Source of the DNA: Candidatus Gastranaerophilales bacterium
GTDB lineage: Bacteria; Cyanobacteriota; Vampirovibrionia; Gastranaerophilales; Gastranaerophilaceae
Assembly (NCBI GenBank): GCA_944325945.1
Contig: CALVBW010000007.1
Location: 1 to 57,363, forward strand
Reading direction: 5' to 3'
Length of the DNA: 57,363 bases
A program made the translations under genes and the position numbers. Numbering within the stretch: position 1 is the first letter of the stretch; each line of letters starts with the position of its first letter. The notes under the pieces are model-generated. The model worked only from the letters and a program-made list of their open reading frames with translations. It searched no databases and was not told the DNA's origin. Of this stretch, positions 42,499 through 51,626 are shown one piece after another.

Positions 42499-43188
42499 AT
42501 GATCTACGAAGATGAAGAAAAATTTGAAAAACCTTCTCATGTAAGTTATAAAGAATATAAAAGAAAATTGGAAACCAATCCGAATGAGGGTATAATTCTT
42601 TTTGTTTCAGCATTTTTTGTATTGCTTTTAATATTTCTGGGCGTTGCAAAACAATTATCACCCGATGTTGATGTATCTATCGGAGATAATTACGATAACA
42701 CTGCAAATGAAGAAGTATCAAAAGGCAGTGTTGACGACAGATTAAGACTTATACAGATGGAAGACAATTCATACACATCTGACGAAACTTTTTCTCCCGA
42801 ACTTGAAGAAAAAGTTGTCTTGCCGGAACACAAACATCAAGCAACTGAAGAACAAGAGGAAGAACCTATCATTCTGGAACCTCACAAACCTGTCGAACAT
42901 ACAACTGAAGCCGTACAGCCTGTAACGCAGCCGGCTGCTCAGTCTGCTAAACCGGCGGTACCGGAAGTTAATGCGAAAGTTATTGTAGGATATTATGCTA
43001 CTGCAGAACAGGCAGAAGTCGCAAAAGGTATTATTCAAGAAGCAGGACTTAATGTCCAGCCTTTTGTAAAAAATATAGGTGCTGCTTATACTTTGCAGGT
43101 AGGATCTTTTTCTTCACGAGAAAAAGCACAAAGTGTTGCAAATGACCTCTTGAAAAATAACTTTCCTGCAAGGGTTATTATTGAATAA
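42499..43188 (+). CDS. Membrane-anchored SPOR-domain protein
   Basis: 229 residues: cytoplasmic N-terminus (1-30), one membrane helix (about 31-50, IILFVSAFFVLLLIFLG), a long acidic/Pro-rich linker (Glu repeats, PVTQPAAQSAKPA) and a SPOR domain from about 155 (KVIVGYYATAEQAEVA, YTLQVGSFSSREKAQSVA). SPOR domains bind denuded glycan at the septum, so this is probably a division-associated wall protein like FtsN or DedD. It starts 2 bases after the DUF366 stop, with AAGAGGAG as Shine-Dalgarno. Confidence 0.93.
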   Translation: MIYEDEEKFEKPSHVSYKEYKRKLETNPNEGIILFVSAFFVLLLIFLGVAKQLSPDVDVSIGDNYDNTANEEVSKGSVDDRLRLIQMEDNSYTSDETFSPELEEKVVLPEHKHQATEEQEEEPIILEPHKPVEHTTEAVQPVTQPAAQSAKPAVPEVNAKVIVGYYATAEQAEVAKGIIQEAGLNVQPFVKNIGAAYTLQVGSFSSREKAQSVANDLLKNNFPARVIIE

Positions 43189-43211
43189 ACGAAATTTATT
43201 TGTTTACAGTC

Positions 43212-43272
43212 AAAATAGTTTCTTGACGACGCTCTCACCTAATTTGCTACTATTGTCGAGAAACTATTTTTA
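43212..43272. terminator. Long terminator hairpin between SPOR gene and surE
   Basis: AAAATAGTTTCT-x-GAC (43212-) pairs with GTC-x-AGAAACTATTTT (-43270), with a loop of about 25 nt. A and T runs on both sides suit the two convergent genes. Confidence 0.8.
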
Positions 43273-43285
43273 TATGCATAAAAAT

Positions 43286-44080
43286 TTAAATCCAATCGCA
43301 GCTGTCGCCCTGACACAAAATACCCTCAAGATCGGACATTGTTTCTTTTCTTGTCATTTCAAATGTAACAGGCGTAATTGAGATTTTGTTGTTTCTGACT
43401 GCCGCAATATCTGTATTTGCCGTTGACGGTTCACTTATGAGTTCACCTGCCATCCAGTAGTAAACTTTACCGCGCGGGTCAATTCTCTTTTCGTAATTAT
43501 CCGTAAACATTTTTCTGCCAAGCTCTGTTATTGCAACGCCTAAAATATCGTCATCATCAATAGACGGAACATTTACATTTAAAAGCATTTTGGGCGGAAA
43601 TTTAAAATCTTTTAATTTTTTCAAAAGTGATACAACAAATTTTGCAGTATATTTAAAATCTTCATATTCAGAATGCATACTTGCCAGAGATACTGCAATA
43701 CTCGGAACTCCAAGCATTGCCCCTTCCATAGCACAGCTTACCGTCCCTGAATACAAAATATCGGAACCTAAATTCGGACCGTGGTTAATCCCTGAGATTA
43801 CAAAGTCAGGCTGTTCTTCCGGTGCCAAAATAGCGTTGATACCTAATTTTACACAGTCACCCGGGGTTCCGTTTGTTACCCAGGTACGTTTTGCTCCTGA
43901 TTTCATTTCTTCCAATTCTTCAACCCTCAAAGGCGTGTGTAAAGTTAAAGAATGACCTGCAGCACTTCTTTCTCTATCAGGTGCTACTACATATACATCG
44001 TGATATTTTGATAATTCTTCTGTTAATGCTCTTATACCATTAGCTGCAATTCCGTCATCGTTTGAAATTAATATGTTCAT
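43286..44080 (-). CDS. surE: 5'-nucleotidase SurE
   Basis: Removes phosphate from nucleoside 5'- (and 3'-) monophosphates. 264 residues. N-terminal ILISNDDGIAANGIRAL with the metal Asp-Asp pair, VAPDRERSAAGHSLTL, NGTPGDCVKLGI and ISGINHGPNLGSDILYSGTVSCAMEG are intact. Shine-Dalgarno AAGAGGAG before the ATG. Confidence 0.97.
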   Translation of the reverse strand: MNILISNDDGIAANGIRALTEELSKYHDVYVVAPDRERSAAGHSLTLHTPLRVEELEEMKSGAKRTWVTNGTPGDCVKLGINAILAPEEQPDFVISGINHGPNLGSDILYSGTVSCAMEGAMLGVPSIAVSLASMHSEYEDFKYTAKFVVSLLKKLKDFKFPPKMLLNVNVPSIDDDDILGVAITELGRKMFTDNYEKRIDPRGKVYYWMAGELISEPSTANTDIAAVRNNKISITPVTFEMTRKETMSDLEGILCQGDSCDWI

Positions 44081-44199
44081 AGTTTCTCCTCTTTACTTTA
44101 TAATACCCGTTTTTATACCAAAAACAAAGTGGTTTTATGAGTTTTATTAATTTTTGTAACAAAGAAGAACATGTATATTAAAAATATAGCAATAATATA

Positions 44200-44351
44200 T
44201 ACTAAATTTTTTTTATATATATGTAAACACGAGGTACGCTTAAAATTGAGGAATCACAGAGAATTTTAAGCACACACACTACACTTCACACTATTTACGA
44301 GGAATGATGAAAGTTATTCCAAAGGGTCTTAATTTTAAGGCTCTTTTTTTT
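44200..44351 (+). ncRNA. Possible small RNA with terminator
   Basis: The 467-bp gap between surE and pilin 3 holds a perfect 10-bp stem GCTTAAAATT/AATTTTAAGC (44238-44271) and a good intrinsic terminator, GTCTTAA/TTAAGGC with an 8-T tail (44321-44351). A 21-codon ORF with a weak Shine-Dalgarno (44304-44366) overlaps the terminator and may be chance. The 5' end is not certain. The rest of the gap, to 44547, has a short repeat fragment and no gene I can support. Confidence 0.4.
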
Positions 44352-44547
44352 GTGCTACGCACATAGGCATGTTTGGTAGTTTTGATGAAAGCCATGTATG
44401 TCATTGTAAAGTGCCAAAGTCACAACAATTAACTGTCATCCTGAACTCGTTTGACTACTTTTTCAAAAATCTTTAATTTTGTGAAAAATGTCCGGTTTCC
44501 CGCAGAATCTCAAGTTGAGCAAGTATGCTCAATCTACTAACTACAGA

Positions 44548-45315
44548 CTATTTTGCCTCTTTACAGCTATGTGCCCCATCCCATGATAATTTTTCGCGAC
44601 AGTGCATATAGTCAAGATTTTTGTTATACAGAACCCATGCAGCGCATCCTCTGCCAATAGTAGATAAGGTTCCGGAACTTTCAGGATCACATTTGTCAAA
44701 AGTATGTATTTCCGGGTAGCCATTTGCTTTCCCTTCTGGTACAAATTTGTCATTGTTAAATACAAAATAAAAAGTATTTTTGCCATGTATTACGTCATTG
44801 CCGGTCGGGACGGTTACCATTATGCTTCCTTGATTATTTGAAAACCAGCCAAACTCAATGTATGTTCCGTCTTGTAAAAACATTCTGGCGTCAGGTGAGG
44901 CACTTACACCAGGTTCTTCTGTTGCAACTTGATTTTCTTCACTAAGTTTTACTCCGGCTAGATTGTAATGTGCTCCGGGATAACAAACTTTTCCTATTTC
45001 ACATACTTTTGATACCTTTAGGTATTTTTGAAAGCGCTCGGATAATAGTTTATTTGCACTGTAATCATATATTATATGGCCGTTTTCGTCAGTTTCACCT
45101 GTATTTGTGGCTTTTAAACCCCATGAACTAAGGTCTCCATATTCGGCTTTAACCATTGTGTAGGCATTTGAAAGTACGGCATAAGCTTTTGTTAATTGTG
45201 AAACAATCTGCCGTTCTTGATATTTGGCAATCAATGTCGGAATAGTCATCGCCGCCACAACGCCGATTATGCCAAGAGTAATTAAAACCTCCGCAAGTGT
45301 AAAAGCTTTTTTCAT
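44548..45315 (-). CDS. Type IV pilin-like protein (copy 3), normal short leader
   Basis: 255 residues with a four-residue leader, MKKA, then FTLAEVLITLGIIGVV with Glu at +5. The body has several Cys (KVCEIGKVCYP, KCDPES, GCAAW) and ends ...GAHSCKEAK. AAGGAG precedes the ATG by the normal distance. Unlike pilins 1 and 2 it has no G run and no inserted element, so it shows what an ordinary start for this family looks like in this genome. Confidence 0.93.
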   Translation of the reverse strand: MKKAFTLAEVLITLGIIGVVAAMTIPTLIAKYQERQIVSQLTKAYAVLSNAYTMVKAEYGDLSSWGLKATNTGETDENGHIIYDYSANKLLSERFQKYLKVSKVCEIGKVCYPGAHYNLAGVKLSEENQVATEEPGVSASPDARMFLQDGTYIEFGWFSNNQGSIMVTVPTGNDVIHGKNTFYFVFNNDKFVPEGKANGYPEIHTFDKCDPESSGTLSTIGRGCAAWVLYNKNLDYMHCREKLSWDGAHSCKEAK

Positions 45316-45409
45316 ATAGTCTCCTTAATCAATATTAAATTATATATTTAATTTTAAATTATTATTTTAAAAAGTCAATATATTTTACAAATTAGTATAA
45401 ACTTTACCT

Positions 45410-45622
45410 ATGGACATAAGTAAAGAAATTAAAAAAATATTGATAGATACAGATGTAACTTTAACACAGCTTGCGCAAAAAATCTCACAGTCTAAAAACA
45501 AGCATTACACAATCCAAAATTTATCTCAAAAGCTCAAAAACGGCACGATAAACGCAAAGGAAATTGAAATTATCCTTGATTGCATCGGATATACTGTATA
45601 TTTTATCCCTAAAACAAAATAA
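45410..45622 (+). CDS. Small helix-turn-helix protein
   Basis: 70 residues, an XRE-like HTH: VTLTQLAQKISQSKNKHYTIQNLSQKLKNG has the turn-helix spacing of phage-repressor-type domains. No other domain. TATAAA at 45396 sits close to the ATG and there is no Shine-Dalgarno. It is convergent, with no spacing, with a 47-residue ORF on the other strand. Confidence 0.75.
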   Translation: MDISKEIKKILIDTDVTLTQLAQKISQSKNKHYTIQNLSQKLKNGTINAKEIEIILDCIGYTVYFIPKTK

Positions 45623-45766
45623 TTATTTATTAACCGTTAAAATGATTTCCGCAAGGCGACCGCCTTTTTTAGAGTTGAAACGGATTTCTTTTTTAGTTGT
45701 TTCTTCCGGTTTAAAATCGTTTTTCTGGTAATTAATCAAATATCTCATAAATTCAGGGCTAAACAT
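45623..45766 (-). CDS. Small hypothetical protein, 47 residues
   Basis: ATG 45766 with AAGGAG 7 nt upstream opens a frame MFSPEFMRYLINYQKNDF... ending ...AEIILTVNK. It is basic and charged, with no membrane helix, and has no family I recognise. The Shine-Dalgarno, codon use and end-to-end packing against the HTH gene argue that it is real. Confidence 0.6.
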   Translation of the reverse strand: MFSPEFMRYLINYQKNDFKPEETTKKEIRFNSKKGGRLAEIILTVNK

Positions 45767-45902
45767 AATACTCCTTGCACACAAAAAAATAAACTACACA
45801 TATATATAAAAACATAATTTATTAAAAAATTGCCGAATTTTAATAAAACCTTTACATTTTTTATTAATAAATTTTAATGATATAATAATTTTGGAGATAA
45901 TT

Positions 45903-46571
45903 ATGAAACAGACATCAATTTTCGATATAATATCGCCGATTATGATCGGACCTTCAAGCTCACACACAGCCGGCGCTGTAAGATTGGGACTTTTAGCACG
46001 CAATATTTACGGTGAAACGCCTAAAAAAGTTACCTTCAAACTTTTTAATTCATACGCACAGACAGGAAAAGGGCATGGAACAGAAAAAGGCTTGCTTGCC
46101 GGTGTTTTGGGTCTATCAGTTGATGACAGGCGTATAAAAAATATTTTTGATGATGAAATTTCCCGAAATATTGAATATAAATTTGAATATTATGAGGATT
46201 TCAAAAAACATCCGAATTCTGTTGATTTTGTATTTGAAAACGGCAGGACAATGGATATTTACGGGGAATCTGTCGGAGCCGGTGAGGTTGTTGTAAGAAC
46301 AATTGACGGATTTTCGGTCAAACTCAGCGGAAAGTACAATACTTTAATGATTGTCTATGACGATATCCCGGGCATGATTTCGAAAGTTACGTCGTTAATT
46401 CAGGCTAAAAATATTAATATTGCCTCACTTCACTGTGACAGATATGCAAAAGGCGAAGAAGCTTCAATGTGCATTTGTATAGACGGGGATTTGGACAATG
46501 ATGTTATAGAAGCTGTCAAAAAAATAGACAGAATACATTTTGTAAGTTACATAAAGAAATTGGAAGATTAA
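45903..46571 (+). CDS. sdaAB: L-serine dehydratase, iron-sulfur-dependent, beta subunit
   Basis: Part of the two-subunit enzyme that turns L-serine into pyruvate and ammonia. About 222 residues. The opening SIFDIISPIMIGPSSSHTAGAVRLG is the family signature. The last ~75 residues form an ACT domain (TLMIVYDDIPGMISKVTSLIQAKNINIASLHC). ATG 45903 follows GGAG 7-10 nt upstream; a TTG four codons earlier is less likely. The alpha-subunit gene starts directly after the stop. Confidence 0.95.
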   Translation: MKQTSIFDIISPIMIGPSSSHTAGAVRLGLLARNIYGETPKKVTFKLFNSYAQTGKGHGTEKGLLAGVLGLSVDDRRIKNIFDDEISRNIEYKFEYYEDFKKHPNSVDFVFENGRTMDIYGESVGAGEVVVRTIDGFSVKLSGKYNTLMIVYDDIPGMISKVTSLIQAKNINIASLHCDRYAKGEEASMCICIDGDLDNDVIEAVKKIDRIHFVSYIKKLED

Positions 46572-47453
46572 ATGGAAACAAAAGGTATAAATACATTTGA
46601 ACAGTTATTGGAAGCCTGCAATGCCAGAGGTAAACGTATATGGCAGATTGCACAGGCATATGAGTCCGAGTGGTGCGAAGTTCCTGTAAACAAAGTCAGG
46701 AAATGTGCTATGGAAAGCCTTCAGGCAATGAAAGAGGCAATCAGAACAGGGCTTCAATCAACCGAATTATCAATGAGCGGCATGTGCGGGAATGATTGCG
46801 CTAAATTGCAAAAGCGTTTTGCGGAGCGGCCCGCTGTTTTCGGTAAAACATTTGAAAAAATTCTTACTTATGCGCTAGCAACAAGTGAAGAAAATATAAG
46901 AATGGGAAAAATTGTTGCCTGTCCGACAGCCGGCTCCTGCGGAATTGTTCCGGCTGTGATTATAGCGATTGCCGAAGATTTTAATATATCAGAAGAAAGA
47001 CAGGTTAATGCGCTTATAACAGCCGGTGAAATCGGAAGAATAATTTCCGCAAAAGTGTCACTTGCGGGTGCCGTAGCAGGCTGTCAGGCAGAATGCGGAG
47101 CTGCCGCCGCGATGGCTGCAGGAGCTGTAACACAATTATTGGGAAGTCCGCCGAAACAGGTTTTGAATGCTGTAGCTCTGGCTTTGAAAAATATTTTAGG
47201 CTTAACCTGCGATCCTGTATGCGGACTAGTCGAGGTTCCTTGTGTTAAAAGGAATCCTTTTATGGCGATTCTTGCGATGACAGCGTGTGAAATGGCAATT
47301 TCAGGTATAGAATCAAAAATTCCGGTTGACGAAGTTGTAGACGCAATGGATCAGACAGGACAATTGATGTCACCTGCATTAAAAGAAAGCTCTTTAGGCG
47401 GGCTTGCGCGTACTAAAACCGCGCTTGAGCTGCAGAAAAGACTGTTCGGGTAA
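46572..47453 (+). CDS. sdaAA: L-serine dehydratase, iron-sulfur-dependent, alpha subunit
   Basis: 293 residues. Catalytic subunit with a 4Fe-4S cluster: Cys residues in the CPTAGSCGIVPAV loop, and in TCDPVCGLVEVPC further on, fit the family. SAKVSLAGAVAGCQAECGAA is also typical. Together with the beta subunit it would feed serine into pyruvate for fermentation. No intergenic space between the two. Confidence 0.96.
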   Translation: METKGINTFEQLLEACNARGKRIWQIAQAYESEWCEVPVNKVRKCAMESLQAMKEAIRTGLQSTELSMSGMCGNDCAKLQKRFAERPAVFGKTFEKILTYALATSEENIRMGKIVACPTAGSCGIVPAVIIAIAEDFNISEERQVNALITAGEIGRIISAKVSLAGAVAGCQAECGAAAAMAAGAVTQLLGSPPKQVLNAVALALKNILGLTCDPVCGLVEVPCVKRNPFMAILAMTACEMAISGIESKIPVDEVVDAMDQTGQLMSPALKESSLGGLARTKTALELQKRLFG

Positions 47454-47504
47454 ATTAAACTGCCAAAGGCAGGACAAGACTTTTGATTTTGGTCGAACGC
47501 AATT

Positions 47505-47530
47505 CGTCATCCCGCATTTATTGCGGGATC
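47505..47530. repeat. 26-bp palindromic repeat, copy B
   Basis: Exact reverse complement of 264-289. Confidence 0.8.
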
Positions 47531-47797
47531 CAAATTACATTTACCGCTCAGACAATACACGCCTATGAAGTTTGTTTCGGCTACAGTTATTATTCGCTAT
47601 CGCGGTATTTGTGCTGCGTAGCAGCTCCGCGCCGTGATTATAGGCGCGGTAAAAGATTGCAGGATTTTAGCCCCTCTCCTGTCCTTAGGACACTCTCTCC
47701 CCAAAGGGGCGAGGGATAAAATACTGCAACGGCACGGAGTGCGCCCGTTAGGGCTTGTGCAATCCGTAGGATTGCAAATAAATAGCGTGTTTTTCTT

Positions 47798-47851
47798 TTT
47801 CGGTTCACTTTTTCTTTTTACATCGCAATAAAAAGAAAAAGTGAACCGAAA
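47798..47851. repeat. 23-bp perfect inverted repeat
   Basis: TTTCGGTTCACTTTTTC... (47798-47820) is matched perfectly by ...GAAAAAGTGAACCGAAA (47829-47851), with an 8-base loop. A 23-bp perfect stem is far longer than a normal terminator. Confidence 0.85.
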
Positions 47852-47874
47852 GCTTCCTATAATGTTTATTATGT

Positions 47875-47991
47875 GAATATTTCCGGTTTTGCCTGTTTAT
47901 TTGATTTGGCGCGGGTTTTGCGCCATAGCCTAAAACCCGCGCCGCGTGATATATACACTTTATGCCTTGACAGGCAAACCCTGATATATTC
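47875..47991. mobile_element. 117-bp MITE-like palindromic element
   Basis: The outer 21 bases match as inverted repeats at 18 positions (GAATATTTCCGG... and ...CTGATATATTC). Inside is a perfect 12-bp stem GGCGCGGGTTTT/AAAACCCGCGCC (47908-47943). The whole can fold back on itself. It codes for nothing. It resembles small non-autonomous repeats; other copies in the genome would settle this. Confidence 0.5.
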
Positions 47992-48061
47992 AAACTTTCA
48001 GCCCTTTAAAAAATATTGTAACAAAAATTTAACAAATTCAAAAAAAAGAGCTTAAAATTTC

Positions 48062-48089
48062 TTGACTAAATATATTGATGTAATATGAT
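48062..48089 (+). promoter_or_regulatory. Promoter of rpoB-rpoC1-rpoC2
   Basis: TTGACT (48062-48067), a 16-nt spacer and TATGAT (48084-48089). The leader to the rpoB ATG is about 155 nt and contains a TTGCC/GGCAA hairpin at 48161-48179. Confidence 0.65.
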
Positions 48090-48251
48090 GAAGTAACATG
48101 AAAAAGTAAAGTGGGGGCGATTTGTGCCTATACACAAAAAACCCTGAAAAATATATTTATTTGCCGGTTTCAGGCAAAAGGTTAACAGCCTCAAGTTAGA
48201 AAAATTTTTTAAAAATATTAGTACGTACCATTAATAGAATGAGGTAATTTA

Positions 48252-51200
48252 ATGTCTAAGACAAAATACGCAGAAAGAGTAACTCCGATGGGTATTCCCC
48301 ATACTCGATTGGATGATTTACCGGACCTTATTGAAGTGCAGAAAAAATCTTTTGAATGGTTTTTAAAAGAAGGTTTGAAGGAAGAATTACTTTCTTTCAG
48401 CCCGATTAAAGACTACACCGGAAGATTAGAATTGCATTTCTTACCGAATTATACTTTCGACAACGCAAAGTATACAGTAGAAGAAGCAAGAATTCATGAC
48501 GCGACATACGCAAAACAGTTACGCGTAATGATAAGACTTGTAAACCGTGACAGCGGTGAAATCAAAGAGCAGGAAGTCTACATAGGCGACATTCCGACAA
48601 TGACCGACAAAGGTACATTTATCGTAAACGGTGCGGAACGTGTAATCGTTTCTCAAATCGTAAGATCACCGGGTGTATATTTCAAACGCGAAGTATCACC
48701 TGCAGGAAAACGTTTATACAACGCAACAATGATTCCGAACCGCGGAGCATGGTTAAAAATTGAAACAGACAGCAATGATTTAATCTACGTTAAAATAGAC
48801 AAAAACAGAAAAATCCTTGCTACAACATTATTAAAAGCAATGGGCATCACAGTTTCAGAAATGGAAACTTTATTCACCCACTTTGAATTTTTGAAAAAGA
48901 CACTGGATAAAGACACCACAGAAACAACGGATGACGCTTTAATAGAAGTATATAAAAAATTACGACCCGGCGATCCTGCATCTCCTCAAGGCGGCCGTTC
49001 AATTTTGGAAGCACGTTTCTTTGACGAGAAAAAATACGACATTGGCAGAGTCGGTCGTTACAAATTAAACAAAAAATTAAACTTAAATATTCCTAAAAAT
49101 CAGAGAACATTGACGGTTCAAGATATCGTTGCGTCAATCGAATACTTAATCAACTTAACATATGATGAAGGAACATTAGACGATATCGACCATTTAGGAA
49201 ACAGAAGAATCCGCTCAGTCGGCGAACTTTTACAGAACCAGTTCAGAGTAGGTCTTTCAAGAATTGAAAGAATTGTAAAAGAAAGAATGACTTTACAGGA
49301 TTCAGAAACATTAACCCCGTTGAACCTGTTGAATACAAAACCGTTAGTTGCTTCATTGAAGGAATTTTTCGGAAGTTCACAGTTATCACAGTTTATGGAC
49401 CAGACAAACCCGCTTGCTGAATTAACTCACAAAAGACGTATTTCAGCATTAGGACCGGGCGGTTTGATGAGAGAACGTGCAGGATTTGCGGTTCGTGACA
49501 TCCACCCGTCACACTACGGACGTATTTGTCCGGTAGAAACTCCGGAAGGTCCGAACGCAGGTTTGATAGGTTCACTTGCAACACACGCAAAAGTCAACGA
49601 CTACGGGTTCATCGAATCACCGTTCTTTGTAGTAAAAGACGGCGTTGTAACAGATGAAGTTCACTATCTGACAGCGGACGAAGACGAAAACTTCCGCTGC
49701 GCTCCTGCTGACGTTCAATTGAACAAAGACAGAAGCTTCAAAGATGAATACGTACCTGTACGTTATCATTCCGAATTCACAATGGGAGATTCCAAAAAAG
49801 TTGACTACGTAGGTGTTTGCCCGATTCAGATTATCTCGGTTGCAACCTCAATGATTCCGTTCATTGAACACGACGACGCAAACCGTGCATTGATGGGTTC
49901 AAACATGCAGCGTCAGGCAGTACCTTTATTTATTACCCAGAGACCGGTAGTAGGTACAGGTTTGGAAGCAAGAGCCGCAAAAGACTCAGGTATGGTAATC
50001 GTATCCGATGTCGACGGTGTTGTTGAAAGAGTTGTGGGTGAAGAAATCGTAATCCGCGACAAACAAAACAATCCTCACGTATATCAATTAATGAAATACG
50101 TAAGAAGCAACCAGGATACCTGCATTAACCAGCGTCCTATCGTAAACGAAGGCGACAAGGTTAAAGCGGGCGACGTAATCGCAGACGGTGCGTCAACCTG
50201 CGGCGGCGAACTTTCTCTCGGTAAAAACGTAATCGTTGCGTATATGCCGTGGGAAGGCTATAACTTCGAAGATGCTATCCTGTTATCCGAAAGATGCGTA
50301 CACGATGACATTTTCACATCAATCCACATTGAAAAATTAGAAATAGATGCAAGACAAACAAAACTCGGACCGGAAGAAATTACCCGTGAAATTCCGAATG
50401 TTTCAGAAGATGCTCTGAGACATCTGGATGAACGCGGTATTGTACGTATCGGTGCGAGAGTTTATGCAGACGATATATTGGTAGGTAAAGTAACTCCGAA
50501 AGGCGAATCCGAACATCCGCCGGAAGAAAAACTCTTGAGAGCAATCTTTGCGGAAAAAGCAAGAGATGTAAAAGATAATTCATTGAGAGTTCCTCACGGC
50601 GAAGGCGGACGCGTAATCGACGTTAAGGTATTTGACAGAGAAAAAGGCGACGAATTGCCGCCGGGAGCAAATACGGTAATCAGAGTTTACATCGCACAAA
50701 AACGTAAAGTTTCAGTCGGTGATAAACTTTCAGGACGTCACGGTAACAAAGGTATTGTATCAAGAATATTACCGAAAGAAGATATGCCGTTTATGCCTGA
50801 CGGAACCCCTGTTGATATCGTGTTGAACCCGCTGGGTGTACCTTCACGTATGAACGTTGGTCAAACTTATGAATTATTGTTAGGTTTGGCTGCATATTTG
50901 ACAGGAAACTACTACGAAGCACCGTCATTCGACGAAATGTACGGCGAAGCTCAATCAGAAATCGCAACAAAATACGAATTGTTAAAAGGTATTAAAGAAA
51001 GCGGATGCGATTGGGTAACCGAAGACGGTAAAGTAAGACTAATCGACGGCAGAACGGGTGAACCGTTTGACGAACCTGTTGCAGTCGGTCTTTCATACAT
51101 CCTTAAACTTGTCCACCTCGTTGACGACAAAATTCACGCACGTTCAACAGGTCCTTACTCACTTGTAACACAACAGCCGTTAGGCGGTAAGGCACAATTC

Positions 51201-51569
51201 GGCGGACAAAGATTCGGTGAAATGGAAGTTTGGGCTTTGGAAGCTTATGGTGCAGCTTATACATTACAGGAAATGCTTACAATCAAATCCGATGATGTAA
51301 ACGGCCGTAACAGAGCCTACGAAGCAATAGTTAAAGGCGACAACATTCCGAGACCGGGTATTCCGGAATCATTCAAGGTACTTGTAAGAGAATTGCAAAG
51401 TATCGGTTTGGATATAACAGTAGCCAAAAAAGACGGTGAAGAAGTCGACTTGATGAGCGATATGGATGATTTAAGAAAATCAGCTCCGAAACGCACATTA
51501 TCCGACATAGATTCAGAGTTGTTGAACATCAACTTCTTTGAAACACCGACCACATTTGGCGATCTGTAG
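48252..51569 (+). CDS. rpoB: RNA polymerase beta subunit
   Basis: 1105 residues, close to cyanobacterial lengths (about 1100). The core opens [20 protein letters not shown], then [13 protein letters not shown] (the rifampicin-pocket region) and [41 protein letters not shown] and the C-terminal [19 protein letters not shown] are intact. GAGGT lies upstream of the ATG. The ribosomal genes rplJ-rplL that precede rpoB in most bacteria are absent; as in cyanobacteria, the polymerase genes stand apart from them. Confidence 0.99.
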   Translation: MSKTKYAERVTPMGIPHTRLDDLPDLIEVQKKSFEWFLKEGLKEELLSFSPIKDYTGRLELHFLPNYTFDNAKYTVEEARIHDATYAKQLRVMIRLVNRDSGEIKEQEVYIGDIPTMTDKGTFIVNGAERVIVSQIVRSPGVYFKREVSPAGKRLYNATMIPNRGAWLKIETDSNDLIYVKIDKNRKILATTLLKAMGITVSEMETLFTHFEFLKKTLDKDTTETTDDALIEVYKKLRPGDPASPQGGRSILEARFFDEKKYDIGRVGRYKLNKKLNLNIPKNQRTLTVQDIVASIEYLINLTYDEGTLDDIDHLGNRRIRSVGELLQNQFRVGLSRIERIVKERMTLQDSETLTPLNLLNTKPLVASLKEFFGSSQLSQFMDQTNPLAELTHKRRISALGPGGLMRERAGFAVRDIHPSHYGRICPVETPEGPNAGLIGSLATHAKVNDYGFIESPFFVVKDGVVTDEVHYLTADEDENFRCAPADVQLNKDRSFKDEYVPVRYHSEFTMGDSKKVDYVGVCPIQIISVATSMIPFIEHDDANRALMGSNMQRQAVPLFITQRPVVGTGLEARAAKDSGMVIVSDVDGVVERVVGEEIVIRDKQNNPHVYQLMKYVRSNQDTCINQRPIVNEGDKVKAGDVIADGASTCGGELSLGKNVIVAYMPWEGYNFEDAILLSERCVHDDIFTSIHIEKLEIDARQTKLGPEEITREIPNVSEDALRHLDERGIVRIGARVYADDILVGKVTPKGESEHPPEEKLLRAIFAEKARDVKDNSLRVPHGEGGRVIDVKVFDREKGDELPPGANTVIRVYIAQKRKVSVGDKLSGRHGNKGIVSRILPKEDMPFMPDGTPVDIVLNPLGVPSRMNVGQTYELLLGLAAYLTGNYYEAPSFDEMYGEAQSEIATKYELLKGIKESGCDWVTEDGKVRLIDGRTGEPFDEPVAVGLSYILKLVHLVDDKIHARSTGPYSLVTQQPLGGKAQFGGQRFGEMEVWALEAYGAAYTLQEMLTIKSDDVNGRNRAYEAIVKGDNIPRPGIPESFKVLVRELQSIGLDITVAKKDGEEVDLMSDMDDLRKSAPKRTLSDIDSELLNINFFETPTTFGDL

Positions 51570-51578
51570 AAATTAATT

Positions 51579-51605
51579 TAAGCGGGGAAAAATTTCCCCG
51601 CCCCA
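51579..51605 (+). promoter_or_regulatory. Hairpin between rpoB and rpoC1
   Basis: AGCGGGGAAA / TTTCCCCGC forms a stable stem in the 57-nt gap, followed by C and A rather than a T run. It is not a terminator as such. It could be a processing or stability element that adjusts the ratio of the subunits. The rpoC1 Shine-Dalgarno (AAAGGAG) comes just after. Confidence 0.5.
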
Positions 51606-51626
51606 AAAAAAGGAGAAATAACAAAA

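Larger units (their letters stand above)
47454..48060. repeat. Gene-free stretch of palindromic repeats
   Basis: About 800 bases lie between sdaAA and rpoB. I see no credible gene, only repeat-like DNA: the 26-bp palindrome at 47505-47530, a GC-rich stretch with CTGTCCTTAGGACA and CCCC/GGGG pairs around 47672-47717, GCAATCC-GTA-GGATTGC at 47759-47775, and the two large stems listed separately. Open frames across it are chance. The rpoB promoter begins at 48062. Confidence 0.75.

Noticed and set aside
47483-48055. Four short frames in the gap before rpoB
   Set aside because: They translate palindromic repeats and lack start signals.
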